Shown here piece by piece: positions 15,260-22,902 of a stretch of DNA of 25,176 nucleotides (positions are counted from its first letter, which is position 1; each line of letters starts with the position of its first letter). The stretch is taken from contig CALZLL010000007.1 in assembly GCA_945788325.1 (NCBI GenBank), forward strand, positions 1 to 25,176, read 5' to 3'. The translations under genes and the position numbers were made by a program. The notes below the pieces were generated by a model. The model was not told the origin of the DNA. It saw only the letters and a program-made list of their open reading frames with translations, and did no database searches. The stretch is from an uncultured Clostridium sp. (lineage in GTDB: Bacteria; Bacillota_I; Bacilli_A; RF39; UBA660).

Positions 15260-16219
15260 CTACTCACTTATATTATTTTTACTTATTTTTTTTCTAACAA
15301 AAGAAAAACTATTATACTTATCAATCAAATAATCATCTAAGTAATTTATGTTTTGCATTATAATTCTCATGGCATGATCACTAGTTACCATACCATTTCC
15401 ATATTTTAATAAAAGTTCCTTATCCGAATAACAAGAGGAATTTGTTTTTTCCATATAAGAAATTATACATAAAAAAAGTTCATTTAAATCTTTATATTTT
15501 ATTTTTTTATTTTCTTCTTTAGTTAAATTAATAGCATTATATAATTGTTCTAACAAATAATATGGAATACAAATATCATCCAAATTAATTTTCTCAAGAT
15601 TAATAATTATTCTATTTTCTATTTTTCTTAGTTTATCTTCATCATCCTGATTGTAATAATGACAAGGTTGCCTTAAGTATGTTTCACAAAAATTTATATA
15701 TCTTTTTATTTTTAAAAGATTATTTCTATTCTTATGACTCTTTTTAATAGCATTAATTAAATTAATATAATATATGTGTTCTTTTGTATAATACTTTTTA
15801 AATTTAGATATTCCTATATAAGCTTTACTTATATTCTTTTCCTCTTTACTTAAGTTACATTCAGATACAAACCTACCATTTTTTAAATAAAAGTCATAAT
15901 ATTCTTTAATTACCCTTGAAATATATTTTCTTTTCGTATCTATACTTTTTTGTCTTTTATACATGTCTAAATGCGCTAAATCATATTCATCTATCTTTTT
16001 ATTTTCAATAATCAATTCTTTATCTATATTCTCATAATTTGATAAATTTATTCTTCTATAAAAGTTATATAATCTTTGTTCTTCTTTATCATTACTTTTT
16101 TTGGGCGCTCTTTTATGCTTTTTAAAAAATAATATTCTTAATTTTAAATTTTCAGCAACTTTTTCTTCATTATACTTTCTTCTATTAATTGTTACGTTAC
16201 TTTCATATCCTTTTTTCAT
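15260..16219 (-). CDS. Unknown 319-aa protein with three degenerate internal repeats
   Basis: I do not recognise a named family. Three segments share a pattern of aromatic residues, a basic turn and an acidic helix: LRILFFKKHKRAPKKS (27-42) running to about 57, then YYDFYLKNGRFVSE (107-120) to about 137, and YINFCETYLRQPCHYY (174-189) to about 204. This resembles the helicase-associated (HA) repeat pattern, a small three-helix unit probably binding nucleic acid, without any helicase part. The protein is basic and soluble. It has its own promoter and AAAGGGGA site and is monocistronic, upstream of the rimP operon on the same strand. Confidence 0.75.
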   Translation of the reverse strand: MKKGYESNVTINRRKYNEEKVAENLKLRILFFKKHKRAPKKSNDKEEQRLYNFYRRINLSNYENIDKELIIENKKIDEYDLAHLDMYKRQKSIDTKRKYISRVIKEYYDFYLKNGRFVSECNLSKEEKNISKAYIGISKFKKYYTKEHIYYINLINAIKKSHKNRNNLLKIKRYINFCETYLRQPCHYYNQDDEDKLRKIENRIIINLEKINLDDICIPYYLLEQLYNAINLTKEENKKIKYKDLNELFLCIISYMEKTNSSCYSDKELLLKYGNGMVTSDHAMRIIMQNINYLDDYLIDKYNSFSFVRKKISKNNISE

Positions 16220-16247
16220 ATATAATTTCCCCTTTTTTGTTAGAAAT

Positions 16248-16275
16248 ATTATATTTAAAAAGATTAAAAAGTCAA
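16248..16275 (-). promoter_or_regulatory. Promoter of the 319-aa repeat protein
   Basis: On the minus strand: TTGACT -35 (16270-16275), 16-nt spacer, perfect TATAAT -10 (16248-16253). Confidence 0.7.
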
Positions 16276-16320
16276 ATTTTACATATTAATATGAAAATAT
16301 TTTATATTCTTTTTTATTTT

Positions 16321-16329
16321 TGATATAAT
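16321..16329 (+). promoter_or_regulatory. Extended -10 promoter of the CPBP/metallophosphoesterase operon
   Basis: TGATATAAT (perfect TATAAT at 16324-16329) lies 23 nt before the ATG. The -35 region is weak. Confidence 0.55.
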
Positions 16330-16352
16330 CTAAAATAGAGGTGAATTATAAT

Positions 16353-17078
16353 ATGACTGATGATATAATTGCTAATTTTTATAATAAGCATCTAAAAAAA
16401 TGGTTTAAAAAAAACTATAAGTATTTATTAACTATTTTGATTTATATACTATACCAAGGAAACTTTATTATTTCTTTAATAAGTTCATTTGGTATAAACA
16501 TAAGTAAAATTCCTAGGATACCTAGAATATTTTGTTTTGCAATAAGCGATTTAATATATATTTTAATAATACTTTTAATGTTTAAAAAAGAGATTATAAA
16601 AGGATTAAAAGACTTAAAAAAACATTTTGTTGATAGAGCTCTTATATCAATTAATTGTTGGATAGTTGGTTGTATTATTATGACGGCATCTTCTTTTTTA
16701 ATAAGTTTAGTATTAAAACAAAACGTTTCAACCAATGAAGCATTAGTTAGAGAAAGTATCAAAATAGCTCCTTTATATATGCTATTTACATGTTCTATAA
16801 TTGCACCTATATTTGAAGAAATGGTATTTAGAAGATCACTTTATGGATTAATAAAATTTAAATGGTTATTTATTTTAGTAAGTGGTTTAGGGTTTGGTTT
16901 ATTACATGTTTTAGGAAGTTATAGCAATCCTTTGGATTTCTTATACATTATTCCGTATGGTTCTATGGGATGTTGTTTTGCTTATTTATTAACAAAAACA
17001 AATAACATAACCTTACCAATCATAATTCATATGATTCATAACACAATTTTAGTTATCGTTCAAATAATTGGAGGATAA
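16353..17078 (+). CDS. CPBP-family intramembrane glutamic-type protease
   Basis: CPBP (Abi/Rce1-like) proteins are multi-pass membrane proteases; some process peptides such as bacteriocins or signalling molecules. The 241-residue protein has about six hydrophobic spans. The three family motifs are present: EEMVFR (E155, E156, R160), FGLLH (F181-H185) and HMIHN (H226, H229, N230), so it should be active. I chose the ATG at 16353 because AGAGGTGA lies just upstream; an in-frame GTG at 16341 is part of that site. It is followed after 1 nt by the phosphoesterase gene, forming a two-gene operon. The substrate is unknown. Confidence 0.88.
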   Translation: MTDDIIANFYNKHLKKWFKKNYKYLLTILIYILYQGNFIISLISSFGINISKIPRIPRIFCFAISDLIYILIILLMFKKEIIKGLKDLKKHFVDRALISINCWIVGCIIMTASSFLISLVLKQNVSTNEALVRESIKIAPLYMLFTCSIIAPIFEEMVFRRSLYGLIKFKWLFILVSGLGFGLLHVLGSYSNPLDFLYIIPYGSMGCCFAYLLTKTNNITLPIIIHMIHNTILVIVQIIGG

Positions 17079-17079
17079 A

Positions 17080-17895
17080 ATGGAAAAAGAAAAAAAGAAA
17101 AAAAGAAAACTAAAGTGGCAAGTTAAATTATTATTAATTATTATTGTTATATTAATATATGCTTTCTTTTTAGGGACAAAAGGAATTTTTATCAAGGAAT
17201 TTAAAGTAAATACTAGAAAAATTGATGAAAAAATGCATGGCTTAAAAATACTCCAATTTTCTGATTTACACTTTGGATCAAGTGTTAATGAAGAAATGGT
17301 TAAAAAACTTGTAAAAAAAATAAATCAAACAAAACCAGACATCGTAATATTTACTGGTGATTTGATTAATAAAGAAGAAAAATTAACAGCAAAGCAAAAA
17401 GATACAATAACAAATGAACTTTCAAAAATCAATGATGAACTTGGTAAATATTATATTACTGGAGAAGAAGATTTCGAAGAAGCTACTTCAATTTTGAATA
17501 TTTCAGGTTTTATAAATTTAGAAAACAATCCTCAAATAGTGTATTCGGGTAGTCCAAATCCTATTTTATTAATAGATAAATCAAGTGTTAAACAATACTT
17601 TGAAACAAATCAAAACATACCAGAATTCAAAATACTTGTGCTTCATGATCCAGAAGACTTTGATGATTTTAAAGATTATGAATTTGATATGACAATAGCA
17701 GGTCATACTCATGGAGGACAAATTAACATAATAAAATTAAAAGATATTTTAATTCAAGGTAAATATAAAAATAACTTTCAAAAAATTGGAAAGACTAACT
17801 TGTATATAAATACTGGAATTGGTACTAGCGTAATACCTGCGAGAATGTTTAATCAACCAACCATATATTTATATAGATTAAATAAAACATCCTAA
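17080..17895 (+). CDS. Membrane-anchored metallophosphoesterase-like protein with altered GNHD motif
   Basis: This 271-residue protein has a lysine-rich N-terminus and one membrane segment (about 15-32), then a calcineurin-like phosphoesterase domain of the YkuE/YaeI type. Motifs seen are SDLHFG (D62, H64), TGDLIN (G93, D94), LHD (H189) and AGHTHGGQ (H209, H211). The third motif, normally GNHD, reads GEED at 128-131, so the metal-bridging Asn and catalytic His are missing. Activity may be lost or changed. YkuE-type relatives act on lipid or wall substrates at the membrane. The ATG at 17080 follows TTGGAGGA and lies 1 nt after the CPBP stop. It ends in a terminator shared with the convergent kinase gene. 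Confidence 0.85.
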   Translation: MEKEKKKKRKLKWQVKLLLIIIVILIYAFFLGTKGIFIKEFKVNTRKIDEKMHGLKILQFSDLHFGSSVNEEMVKKLVKKINQTKPDIVIFTGDLINKEEKLTAKQKDTITNELSKINDELGKYYITGEEDFEEATSILNISGFINLENNPQIVYSGSPNPILLIDKSSVKQYFETNQNIPEFKILVLHDPEDFDDFKDYEFDMTIAGHTHGGQINIIKLKDILIQGKYKNNFQKIGKTNLYINTGIGTSVIPARMFNQPTIYLYRLNKTS

Positions 17896-17915
17896 AATTA
17901 ATTGGATGTTTTATT
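17881..17915. terminator. Bidirectional terminator covering both convergent stop codons
   Basis: AATAAAACATCC and GGATGTTTTATT form a perfect 12-bp stem around an 11-nt loop. It has A/T-rich arms on both sides and lies over the ends of both the phosphoesterase and histidine kinase genes. Confidence 0.85.
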
Positions 17916-19109
17916 TATTGGAAGTATTATTTTAACCATTGTTCCCTTACCTTGTTTTGAAAAATATTCTATTGTTCCATTATGTTTTTCAACGATTTCT
18001 CTTGAAAAACAAACTCCTAAACCAGTACCATTCTTTTTCGTTGTATAAAAAGCTGTCCCTATTTTTTTGCTAGTTTCTTTATCCATACCCACTCCATTAT
18101 CTTTTATAGTTATAATATACTTACCCTTATTTTTTTTAACACCTAATTCTATCAAACCATTTTCTTTAATTGCTTCCTTTGCATTTTTAATAACATTTAA
18201 AAATACTTGCTTTAATCTATTATAATCACCATTTATATAGATTTCTTCACTAGGTACTTTATACGTAAATTTAATATTATCTTTTAAAATAATATTAGCT
18301 TCATCACAAACATCTTCTAAAAGTAAATTAATATCCATCAAGTTTTTTTCTATTTTTAATTTCGATACATTAGAAAAATCCTTAAGTAATAATAAAGTTC
18401 TATCTATTTCCTGATCTATTATACTAACATATTTATTAGCTTTAGAAGGATCATTAATATCAAACATCTCTAAATATCCTTTGCAAACAGCCAAAGGGTT
18501 TTTTATTTCATGTGTAATTTTAAATAAAGATTCATAAAGTTTTTTTTCTTTTGTTATCACTTTTAAAGAATTATACATCTTAACTATAGTTTCCATTTTG
18601 TCATAAAATGTTATTATAAATTCAAACGTAAAATACATAGCTATCAAAATTATAAAAAGATATCCAAGAACTTTAACATTTATTATATCATTTGGTAAAA
18701 AAATAGATATTAATATTCCAAAAATTGTTTTACATAATACAAAAACATTTATTATTTTTAATTTAGAAAAATTACACATAATTATAATTATTGTATATTG
18801 TATTAAAAATAACAATAAATTAACATCATAAATTTTTGATAAAAACAAAGCTATTCCAATTGATAAAATAACAGACGTAATTGTTCTTCTTTTATACATT
18901 GAAAGCAAAAGCGGAATATTTATTAAAAAACACGAAATTAATGGTATTTTTCCAAATCTACTGCAAAGATAAAAACTGCTAAACAAAGCAAGGTCAAAAA
19001 ATATCATCTTTTCTTTTTCAAAAGTAGCTTTACTATAAACTAAATAAATAAAATAACAAGATAAAGGAAATAATAAATATATTACATTTAAAAACACAGA
19101 AGTTATCAT
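17898..19109 (-). CDS. Orphan membrane sensor histidine kinase (sporulation-kinase-like)
   Basis: The 403-residue protein has five to six membrane spans in residues 1-170, then a cytoplasmic kinase core: H box FKITHEIKNPLAVCKGYLEM (phospho-acceptor H200), N box NVIKNAKEAI (N309), G1 DNGVGMD (D337) and G2 GTGLGVCFSREIVEKHNGTI (GTGLG at 361-365). The HE(I/V)(K/R)NPL...KGYLEM H box and following helix resemble Bacillus sporulation kinases. No response regulator is adjacent. The ATG at 19109 is chosen because AGGGAGGA lies just upstream. Its promoter has a Spo0A-box-like sequence, and a coat gene lies nearby, so a role in sporulation entry is a reasonable inference but unproved. Confidence 0.88.
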   Translation of the reverse strand: MITSVFLNVIYLLFPLSCYFIYLVYSKATFEKEKMIFFDLALFSSFYLCSRFGKIPLISCFLINIPLLLSMYKRRTITSVILSIGIALFLSKIYDVNLLLFLIQYTIIIIMCNFSKLKIINVFVLCKTIFGILISIFLPNDIINVKVLGYLFIILIAMYFTFEFIITFYDKMETIVKMYNSLKVITKEKKLYESLFKITHEIKNPLAVCKGYLEMFDINDPSKANKYVSIIDQEIDRTLLLLKDFSNVSKLKIEKNLMDINLLLEDVCDEANIILKDNIKFTYKVPSEEIYINGDYNRLKQVFLNVIKNAKEAIKENGLIELGVKKNKGKYIITIKDNGVGMDKETSKKIGTAFYTTKKNGTGLGVCFSREIVEKHNGTIEYFSKQGKGTMVKIILPINKTSN

Positions 19110-19133
19110 AATATCCTCCCTAACATACAAGAG

Positions 19134-19142
19134 ATTATATCA
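19134..19142 (-). promoter_or_regulatory. Extended -10 promoter of the sensor kinase
   Basis: TGATATAAT on the minus strand (TATAAT at 19134-19139). No good -35 hexamer; the -35 position is occupied by a Spo0A-box-like sequence, as in activator-dependent promoters. Confidence 0.55.
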
Positions 19143-19157
19143 ACTTACTGTGTAGTA

Positions 19158-19193
19158 TTTTGTCGAATTTTGTAACAAAATAATATTTTTTGT
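19158..19193 (+). promoter_or_regulatory. Spo0A-box-like site with phased TTTTGT repeats upstream of the sensor kinase
   Basis: TTTTGTCGAA at 19158-19167 contains the Spo0A consensus TTTGTCGAA. Two further TTTTGT copies start at 19168 and 19188, so the three are 10 and 20 bp apart, on one face of the helix. The first is centred about 26 bp upstream of the -10, overlapping the -35 region. Confidence 0.5.
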
Positions 19194-19198
19194 AAAAA

Positions 19199-19513
19199 TT
19201 AATCTTCAGTTAACTGTTCTATACACTTTTTTAATTTCTTAGCATCCTTTTGGAATATTATTTTTAAAGTATCATCTATTTCAACAATACCTCTAGCTCC
19301 TAGTTTTTGGATTCCTTCTTTATTAACCTTTGAAGTATCCTTTAAAGTCACCTTAAATCTAGAAACACTAACTTCCATGTTAGTAATATTTTTAATTCCA
19401 CCTAAATATTCAACCAATTTATTAGCTTCATACTTAAAATCTGGTTTACTAGCTTTTATAACAACAAGTGCAATAATTACTAAAACTAATATTATAATAA
19501 CATACTTTAACAT
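19199..19513 (-). CDS. Membrane-anchored EIIB-like domain without the phosphorylation cysteine
   Basis: A 104-residue protein: one N-terminal membrane span (about 3-20), then a domain matching the glucose-family PTS EIIB fold: LVEYLGGIKNITNM (33-46), SVSRFKVTLKD (49-59), VNKEGIQKLGARGIVEIDD (63-81) and a final helix. In true EIIB the motif is C-(x)-T-R; here it is S49-V-S51-R52, so the phospho-accepting Cys is Ser and sugar phosphorylation is not expected. No EIIC or EIIA is near. It is more likely a regulatory or structural domain. The ATG follows GTAGGGTGAT. It has its own promoter and lies upstream of the kinase gene on the same strand. Confidence 0.75.
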   Translation of the reverse strand: MLKYVIIILVLVIIALVVIKASKPDFKYEANKLVEYLGGIKNITNMEVSVSRFKVTLKDTSKVNKEGIQKLGARGIVEIDDTLKIIFQKDAKKLKKCIEQLTED

Positions 19514-19531
19514 ATCATCACCCTACTTGGA

Positions 19532-19560
19532 ATTATATAACAAGATTTACAAAAATGCAA
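19532..19560 (-). promoter_or_regulatory. Promoter of the EIIB-like gene
   Basis: On the minus strand: TTGCAT -35 (19555-19560), 17-nt spacer, perfect TATAAT -10 (19532-19537). Confidence 0.65.
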
Positions 19561-19666
19561 GTTTAATAATTTCATGGATAAATCACATGTTATGGGACAT
19601 ATGACTTGCACTATTTATCACCTTCTGAATAATATATTAATGAAAAAGATAGAAAGGGTGAATATT

Positions 19667-20074
19667 ATGTGTAACAATTCTAACTCTAGTTCAAAATGCA
19701 ATTGTATTGCAGAAATACTAAAGGTTATAAATATTCTTCAAAGTGAAGTGTGTCCAGGAGATACTTGTTTAGAAACATGTACAAGAGCTTTCTTCGGACC
19801 TAACTCATCAGTAGATTTTAATACAAGACCTGTAACTTTATACACTTGCAACGGAACACCTATTACGATGCCAGTTTCTAATACACCTGGTGAAACTACC
19901 ACATCAAATATATTTAGAGTTGAAAAAGTCGATGGATGTTGTGCTACTTTAAGAGTTTTAACCTACGATACCGAAACAACAACATATACTGCTACTAATT
20001 CATTTTTCACAGTAAATACTGACTGTCTATGTAGCATTAAATGTTTAGGTGATACCTTCGTAGAAGGAGTTTAA
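19667..20074 (+). CDS. Spore coat protein of the CotY/CotZ (ExsY) family
   Basis: CotY/CotZ/ExsY proteins are cysteine-rich and self-assemble into the outermost spore crust or exosporium lattice. This 135-residue protein has the family pattern: EILKVINILQSEVCPGDTCLETCTR at the N-terminus, FFGPN, RPVTLYTCNGTPI, FRVEKVDGCCATLRVL and a C-terminal CLCSIKCLGDT. It contains about 14 cysteines. I chose the ATG at 19667 because AGAAAGGGTGA lies 6 nt upstream; a longer frame upstream has no ribosome binding site. I see no clear sigma-A promoter, as expected for a gene under a sporulation sigma factor, but cannot define the promoter. This indicates an endospore-forming organism. Confidence 0.88.
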   Translation: MCNNSNSSSKCNCIAEILKVINILQSEVCPGDTCLETCTRAFFGPNSSVDFNTRPVTLYTCNGTPITMPVSNTPGETTTSNIFRVEKVDGCCATLRVLTYDTETTTYTATNSFFTVNTDCLCSIKCLGDTFVEGV

Positions 20075-20106
20075 AAAAAGCCACTTTTATGTGGCTCTTT
20101 TATTTT
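20073..20106. terminator. Bidirectional terminator between the CotY/CotZ gene and the 107-aa gene
   Basis: AGCCAC and GTGGCT form a stem around TTTTAT, with an A run on one side and TCTTTTATTTT on the other, so it can serve both convergent genes. Confidence 0.8.
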
Positions 20107-20423
20107 ACGTCTAATATATCGTTAATATATATTTTTTCTCCATCAAAAGCTATTAAATAATTATCCTTTACACCAATTATTTTTTTATTAATACTTTCAC
20201 CATTTTTGTACATAATATTAACATCAGCTTGGTAAACATAATCCGGTCTTAAAAATATATCATTTATTTTTTTCATTAAAGTTACCTTATCCACTTTTTT
20301 ATCAGTAGTTATTTTATTTTCATCTACTTTTCTTTCATCCGCATGATAATAAAAATCCGTTTGAACTTTTGACTTAACTTTTTCTATTTTATTTTTATAA
20401 ATTTCCGGAAATTTATCTTTCAT
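20100..20423 (-). CDS. Unknown 107-aa protein
   Basis: I do not recognise a family. The ATG at 20423 follows GGGAGGATG, and the protein begins MKDKFPEIYKNKIEKVKSKV. It has a charged helical N-terminal half and a C-terminal half (about 60-107) with alternating hydrophobics suggestive of a small beta domain (VYQADVNIMYKNGE and KIIGVKDNYLIAFDGEKIYI). No membrane segment or signal peptide. It is divergent from the SEDS gene and convergent with the CotY/CotZ gene. Its upstream region has CATAAAAT at 20443-20450 (minus strand), close to the sigma-E -10 consensus, so sporulation expression is possible. Confidence 0.7.
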   Translation of the reverse strand: MKDKFPEIYKNKIEKVKSKVQTDFYYHADERKVDENKITTDKKVDKVTLMKKINDIFLRPDYVYQADVNIMYKNGESINKKIIGVKDNYLIAFDGEKIYINDILDVK

Positions 20424-20442
20424 AAAACATCCTCCCATAAAA

Positions 20443-20477
20443 ATTTTATGATAAAAACTTATTAAAATACCATAATA
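20443..20477. promoter_or_regulatory. Possible divergent sporulation-type promoters
   Basis: CATAAAAT on the minus strand (20443-20450, toward the 107-aa gene) and CATAATA on the plus strand (20471-20477, toward the SEDS gene) resemble -10 elements of sporulation sigma factors (CATAnnnT types). The -35 matches are weak; AT richness makes chance likely. Confidence 0.25.
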
Positions 20478-20491
20478 GGTGGTGAATAATT

Positions 20492-21583
20492 TTGAAAAAA
20501 GAAAAAACAAAATATGAAATAATAATACCTCTAATAATCTTTTTTATAATAAGTGTAATATCTATATTTAGCGCTTCATTATCGATAAATTCAAAACAAA
20601 TTGTAACAAAACAAGTTATTTGGTATCTAATTGGATTTATTATCTTAATTATTACTCCAAAAAAAATAATCAATAAGATAATTGATAACTCTTTTATATT
20701 CTATTTAATTGGAAATACTTTTTTATTATTACTTTTAATTTTTGGTACTGAAGTAAACGGTTCTAAATGTTGGTTTATATTACCTGGAATTGGTTCTTTT
20801 CAACCAAGTGAATTTATGAAATTGATCTTAATTTTAACAAATGCTAAAATCTTTAATATGTTTGATTTGAGATATAAAAAAAGAAGTATGAAAGAAGATA
20901 TTAAACTATTTTTCATAATACTATTAATAACTTTGATACCAAGTATATTAACATTTTTAGAGCCTGATACCGGAATGGTTATAATTTACTTTTTAATTTC
21001 TTTTATAATGTTATTTATATATGGAATAAGAAAAAGTATTTTTATAATTCTAATTTTGATAATGATAATTTCAAGTGGTGTATTCTTATATTTTTACTTT
21101 AATTACCAAGATAATTTTATAAATATATTTGGGACTTCATTCTTCTACCGCGTAGATCGTTTACTAGATTGGTCTAATAAAAGCGGTATGCAATTAACAA
21201 ACGCACTAGCTGCAATTAAAGCTGCAGGACTATTTGGTTTTGGTGTAGGAAATACCCCTATTTATATACCAGAACCTCATACTGATTTTATATTTTCTGT
21301 ATTTGCAAGTAACTTTGGATTAATAGGAACCTTAATATTAATAATAACGATAGTAATTTTTGATGTTGGACTATTAAAAGCTGCTAATAATACTAAAGAT
21401 AAACTAAAAAAATACATAATTATTGGTTTTGTCAGTATGATTTTATATCAACAAATTCAAAATATATCTATGAACATAGGTTTACTTCCGATAACTGGTA
21501 TAACGCTTCCCTTTATTAGTTATGGAGGTTCATCGCTTTTAAGCTACATGATGAGTATGACAATAATTTTAAAAAATAATTAA
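20492..21583 (+). CDS. SEDS peptidoglycan glycosyltransferase (RodA/FtsW/SpoVE family)
   Basis: SEDS proteins polymerise lipid II into glycan strands, with a partner class B PBP, for elongation, division or the spore cortex. The 363-residue protein has about ten membrane spans and the family motifs: KCWFILPGIGSFQPSE (92-107), EPDTGM with the likely catalytic D159, NALAAIKAAGLFGFGVGN, PEPHTDFIFSVFASNFGLIG and ITGITLPFISYGGSSLL near the end. The start is a TTG at 20492 with GGTGGTGA upstream; no ATG fits. No PBP lies in the window. RodA, FtsW and SpoVE cannot be separated here; neighbouring coat genes make a SpoVE-like role possible. Confidence 0.9.
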   Translation: MKKEKTKYEIIIPLIIFFIISVISIFSASLSINSKQIVTKQVIWYLIGFIILIITPKKIINKIIDNSFIFYLIGNTFLLLLLIFGTEVNGSKCWFILPGIGSFQPSEFMKLILILTNAKIFNMFDLRYKKRSMKEDIKLFFIILLITLIPSILTFLEPDTGMVIIYFLISFIMLFIYGIRKSIFIILILIMIISSGVFLYFYFNYQDNFINIFGTSFFYRVDRLLDWSNKSGMQLTNALAAIKAAGLFGFGVGNTPIYIPEPHTDFIFSVFASNFGLIGTLILIITIVIFDVGLLKAANNTKDKLKKYIIIGFVSMILYQQIQNISMNIGLLPITGITLPFISYGGSSLLSYMMSMTIILKNN

Positions 21584-21611
21584 TAAAGTTGTAAAGTTTT
21601 AATAATTATAA

Positions 21612-21640
21612 TTGTACATTTTAAATAAATGATATAAAAT
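21612..21640 (+). promoter_or_regulatory. Promoter of the 264-aa gene
   Basis: TTGTAC -35 (21612-21617), 17-nt spacer, TAAAAT -10 (21635-21640). An alternative TATAAT at 21641-21646 has no good -35. Confidence 0.5.
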
Positions 21641-21660
21641 TATAATAGAGGTGAACATTG

Positions 21661-22455
21661 ATGGAAATATTAGATTTAGGAAAAATATCTCGTGACATAG
21701 AAAATAAAAATCAAGAATTTAACATCATATATGATAAAGAATTTAGAAAATTTGAAAATAATTTATTATATGAAATAGAAGATCTTTTAAGATATTATAG
21801 AATAAGAATTAATCCATCAGAATTAGAAAGCATGATTGAAAGTATTATCCCAATGTTAAAAAATCAATCTGGTTATAAAAAGATAATGAATAAAAATCTT
21901 GAAATATTAAGTGATTTAATGCATAATTCAAACATTAACATTCAAGAAGCTAAAAATTTTTTAATCAAAGAACAAGAAAGTATAAATAGATCTTCTAATC
22001 TTGAAGCATGCATTATGGATATAATAAAGATTTTTAGAAGCAAAACAAATTATCAAATAAATGGAAATAGTTTTGATGAATTGATTTCCATAACAAAAAA
22101 ACAAATAATAAAATTAAACGAAAGAATAAATGAACTAAATAATGAATTAATAAAAGATAATGCTTCTTTATTAAGTACAGAAAAAGATAATGATATGTCA
22201 AATGAGAAACAAAATTTTGATGATTATAAAAAAGCTGTGCAAACTTTACCTAGTGATAAATTAATTCAATATTTAGATAATGAATTTAGCATGATCGAAC
22301 CTAATGTAGCTATTAATTATATTAATAGATTAAAGTTTGAACTACCATTTGGTAGAATTGATATAGAAGAATATTTGAAAAACAAAGAAAACGAATTAAA
22401 AGAAATATTAAAGCAGGAACAATCAGAAAAAAGCGTGGCATCTGATTTTCTATAA
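21661..22455 (+). CDS. Unknown helical protein, 264 aa
   Basis: I do not recognise a family. The protein begins MEILDLGKISRDIENKNQEF and is almost wholly alpha-helical and highly charged, with a coiled-coil-like region around 145-168 (KKQIIKLNERINELNNELIK) and a glutamate/lysine-rich C-terminal helix (residues 240-258). It has no membrane segment. The ATG at 21661 follows AGAGGTGA; the TTG just before it is not needed. It is a single gene between the SEDS gene and the tRNA cluster, ending in a strong terminator that also faces the tRNA operon. Confidence 0.8.
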   Translation: MEILDLGKISRDIENKNQEFNIIYDKEFRKFENNLLYEIEDLLRYYRIRINPSELESMIESIIPMLKNQSGYKKIMNKNLEILSDLMHNSNINIQEAKNFLIKEQESINRSSNLEACIMDIIKIFRSKTNYQINGNSFDELISITKKQIIKLNERINELNNELIKDNASLLSTEKDNDMSNEKQNFDDYKKAVQTLPSDKLIQYLDNEFSMIEPNVAINYINRLKFELPFGRIDIEEYLKNKENELKEILKQEQSEKSVASDFL

Positions 22456-22463
22456 AAAAAATA

Positions 22464-22492
22464 AAACCCTTAATTATTAAGGGTTTGTTTTT
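22464..22492. terminator. Bidirectional terminator of the 264-aa gene and the Ile-Glu tRNA operon
   Basis: AAACCCTTAAT and ATTAAGGGTTT form a stem of 9-11 bp with T-rich flanks on both strands. It ends the plus-strand gene and the minus-strand tRNA transcript. Confidence 0.85.
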
Positions 22493-22496
22493 ATAA

Positions 22497-22573
22497 TGGT
22501 GACGCGTATGGGATTTGAACCCATGAATGCCGCCGTGAAAGGGCGGTGTGTTAAACCACTTCACCAACGCGCC
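22497..22573 (-). tRNA. tRNA-Glu (anticodon UUC)
   Basis: A full cloverleaf with encoded CCA. The anticodon stem CCGCC/GGCGG encloses CTTTCAC with anticodon TTC. The T arm has GGTTCAAATCC. It lies 17 nt downstream of tRNA-Ile in one transcript. Confidence 0.95.
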
Positions 22574-22590
22574 AGTTTATAAATATAAAA

Positions 22591-22667
<77 letters not shown>

Positions 22668-22698
22668 ATTTCATAGTACTGGTAAAACTGACTATTTA

Positions 22699-22727
22699 AT
22701 TCTACTATATAAATTTCAAAAAATCAA
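22699..22727 (-). promoter_or_regulatory. Promoter of the tRNA-Ile/tRNA-Glu operon
   Basis: On the minus strand: TTGATT -35 (22722-22727), 17-nt spacer, TAGAAT -10 (22699-22704). Confidence 0.65.
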
Positions 22728-22780
22728 TATATTTTGTGTTTTTTTTTAAAAATAATTATATTAGAATTAACTAACAAGTA

Positions 22781-22807
22781 AAATTAAAACCACTATTTTA
22801 GTGGTTT
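22781..22807 (-). terminator. Terminator of tRNA-Ala
   Basis: AAACCACTA and TAGTGGTTT form a 9-bp stem with a 3-nt loop, followed by TTAATTTT on the minus strand, 11 nt after the tRNA. Confidence 0.75.
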
Positions 22808-22817
22808 CTATTCATTT

Positions 22818-22894
22818 TGGTGGAGCTTAGGGGATTCGAACCCCTGACCTCCTCGGTGCAAGCGAGGCGCTCTAGCCAGCTGAGCTAAAGCCCC
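22818..22894 (-). tRNA. tRNA-Ala (anticodon UGC)
   Basis: A full cloverleaf with encoded CCA. The anticodon stem CCTCG/CGAGG encloses CTTGCAC with anticodon TGC; T arm GGTTCGAATCC. It is transcribed separately from the Ile-Glu pair. Confidence 0.95.
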
Positions 22895-22902
22895 AGAAAA
22901 AT

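Noticed and set aside
19556..19613. Inverted repeat TGCAAGT...ACTTGCA upstream of the CotY/CotZ gene
   Set aside because: The 7-bp arms are more than 40 nt apart and one arm overlaps the EIIB-like promoter; it is likely by chance and no further structure supports it.
22322..22567. Minus-strand frame of 81 codons near the end of the 264-aa gene
   Set aside because: It runs through tRNA-Glu and a terminator, so it cannot be a gene.
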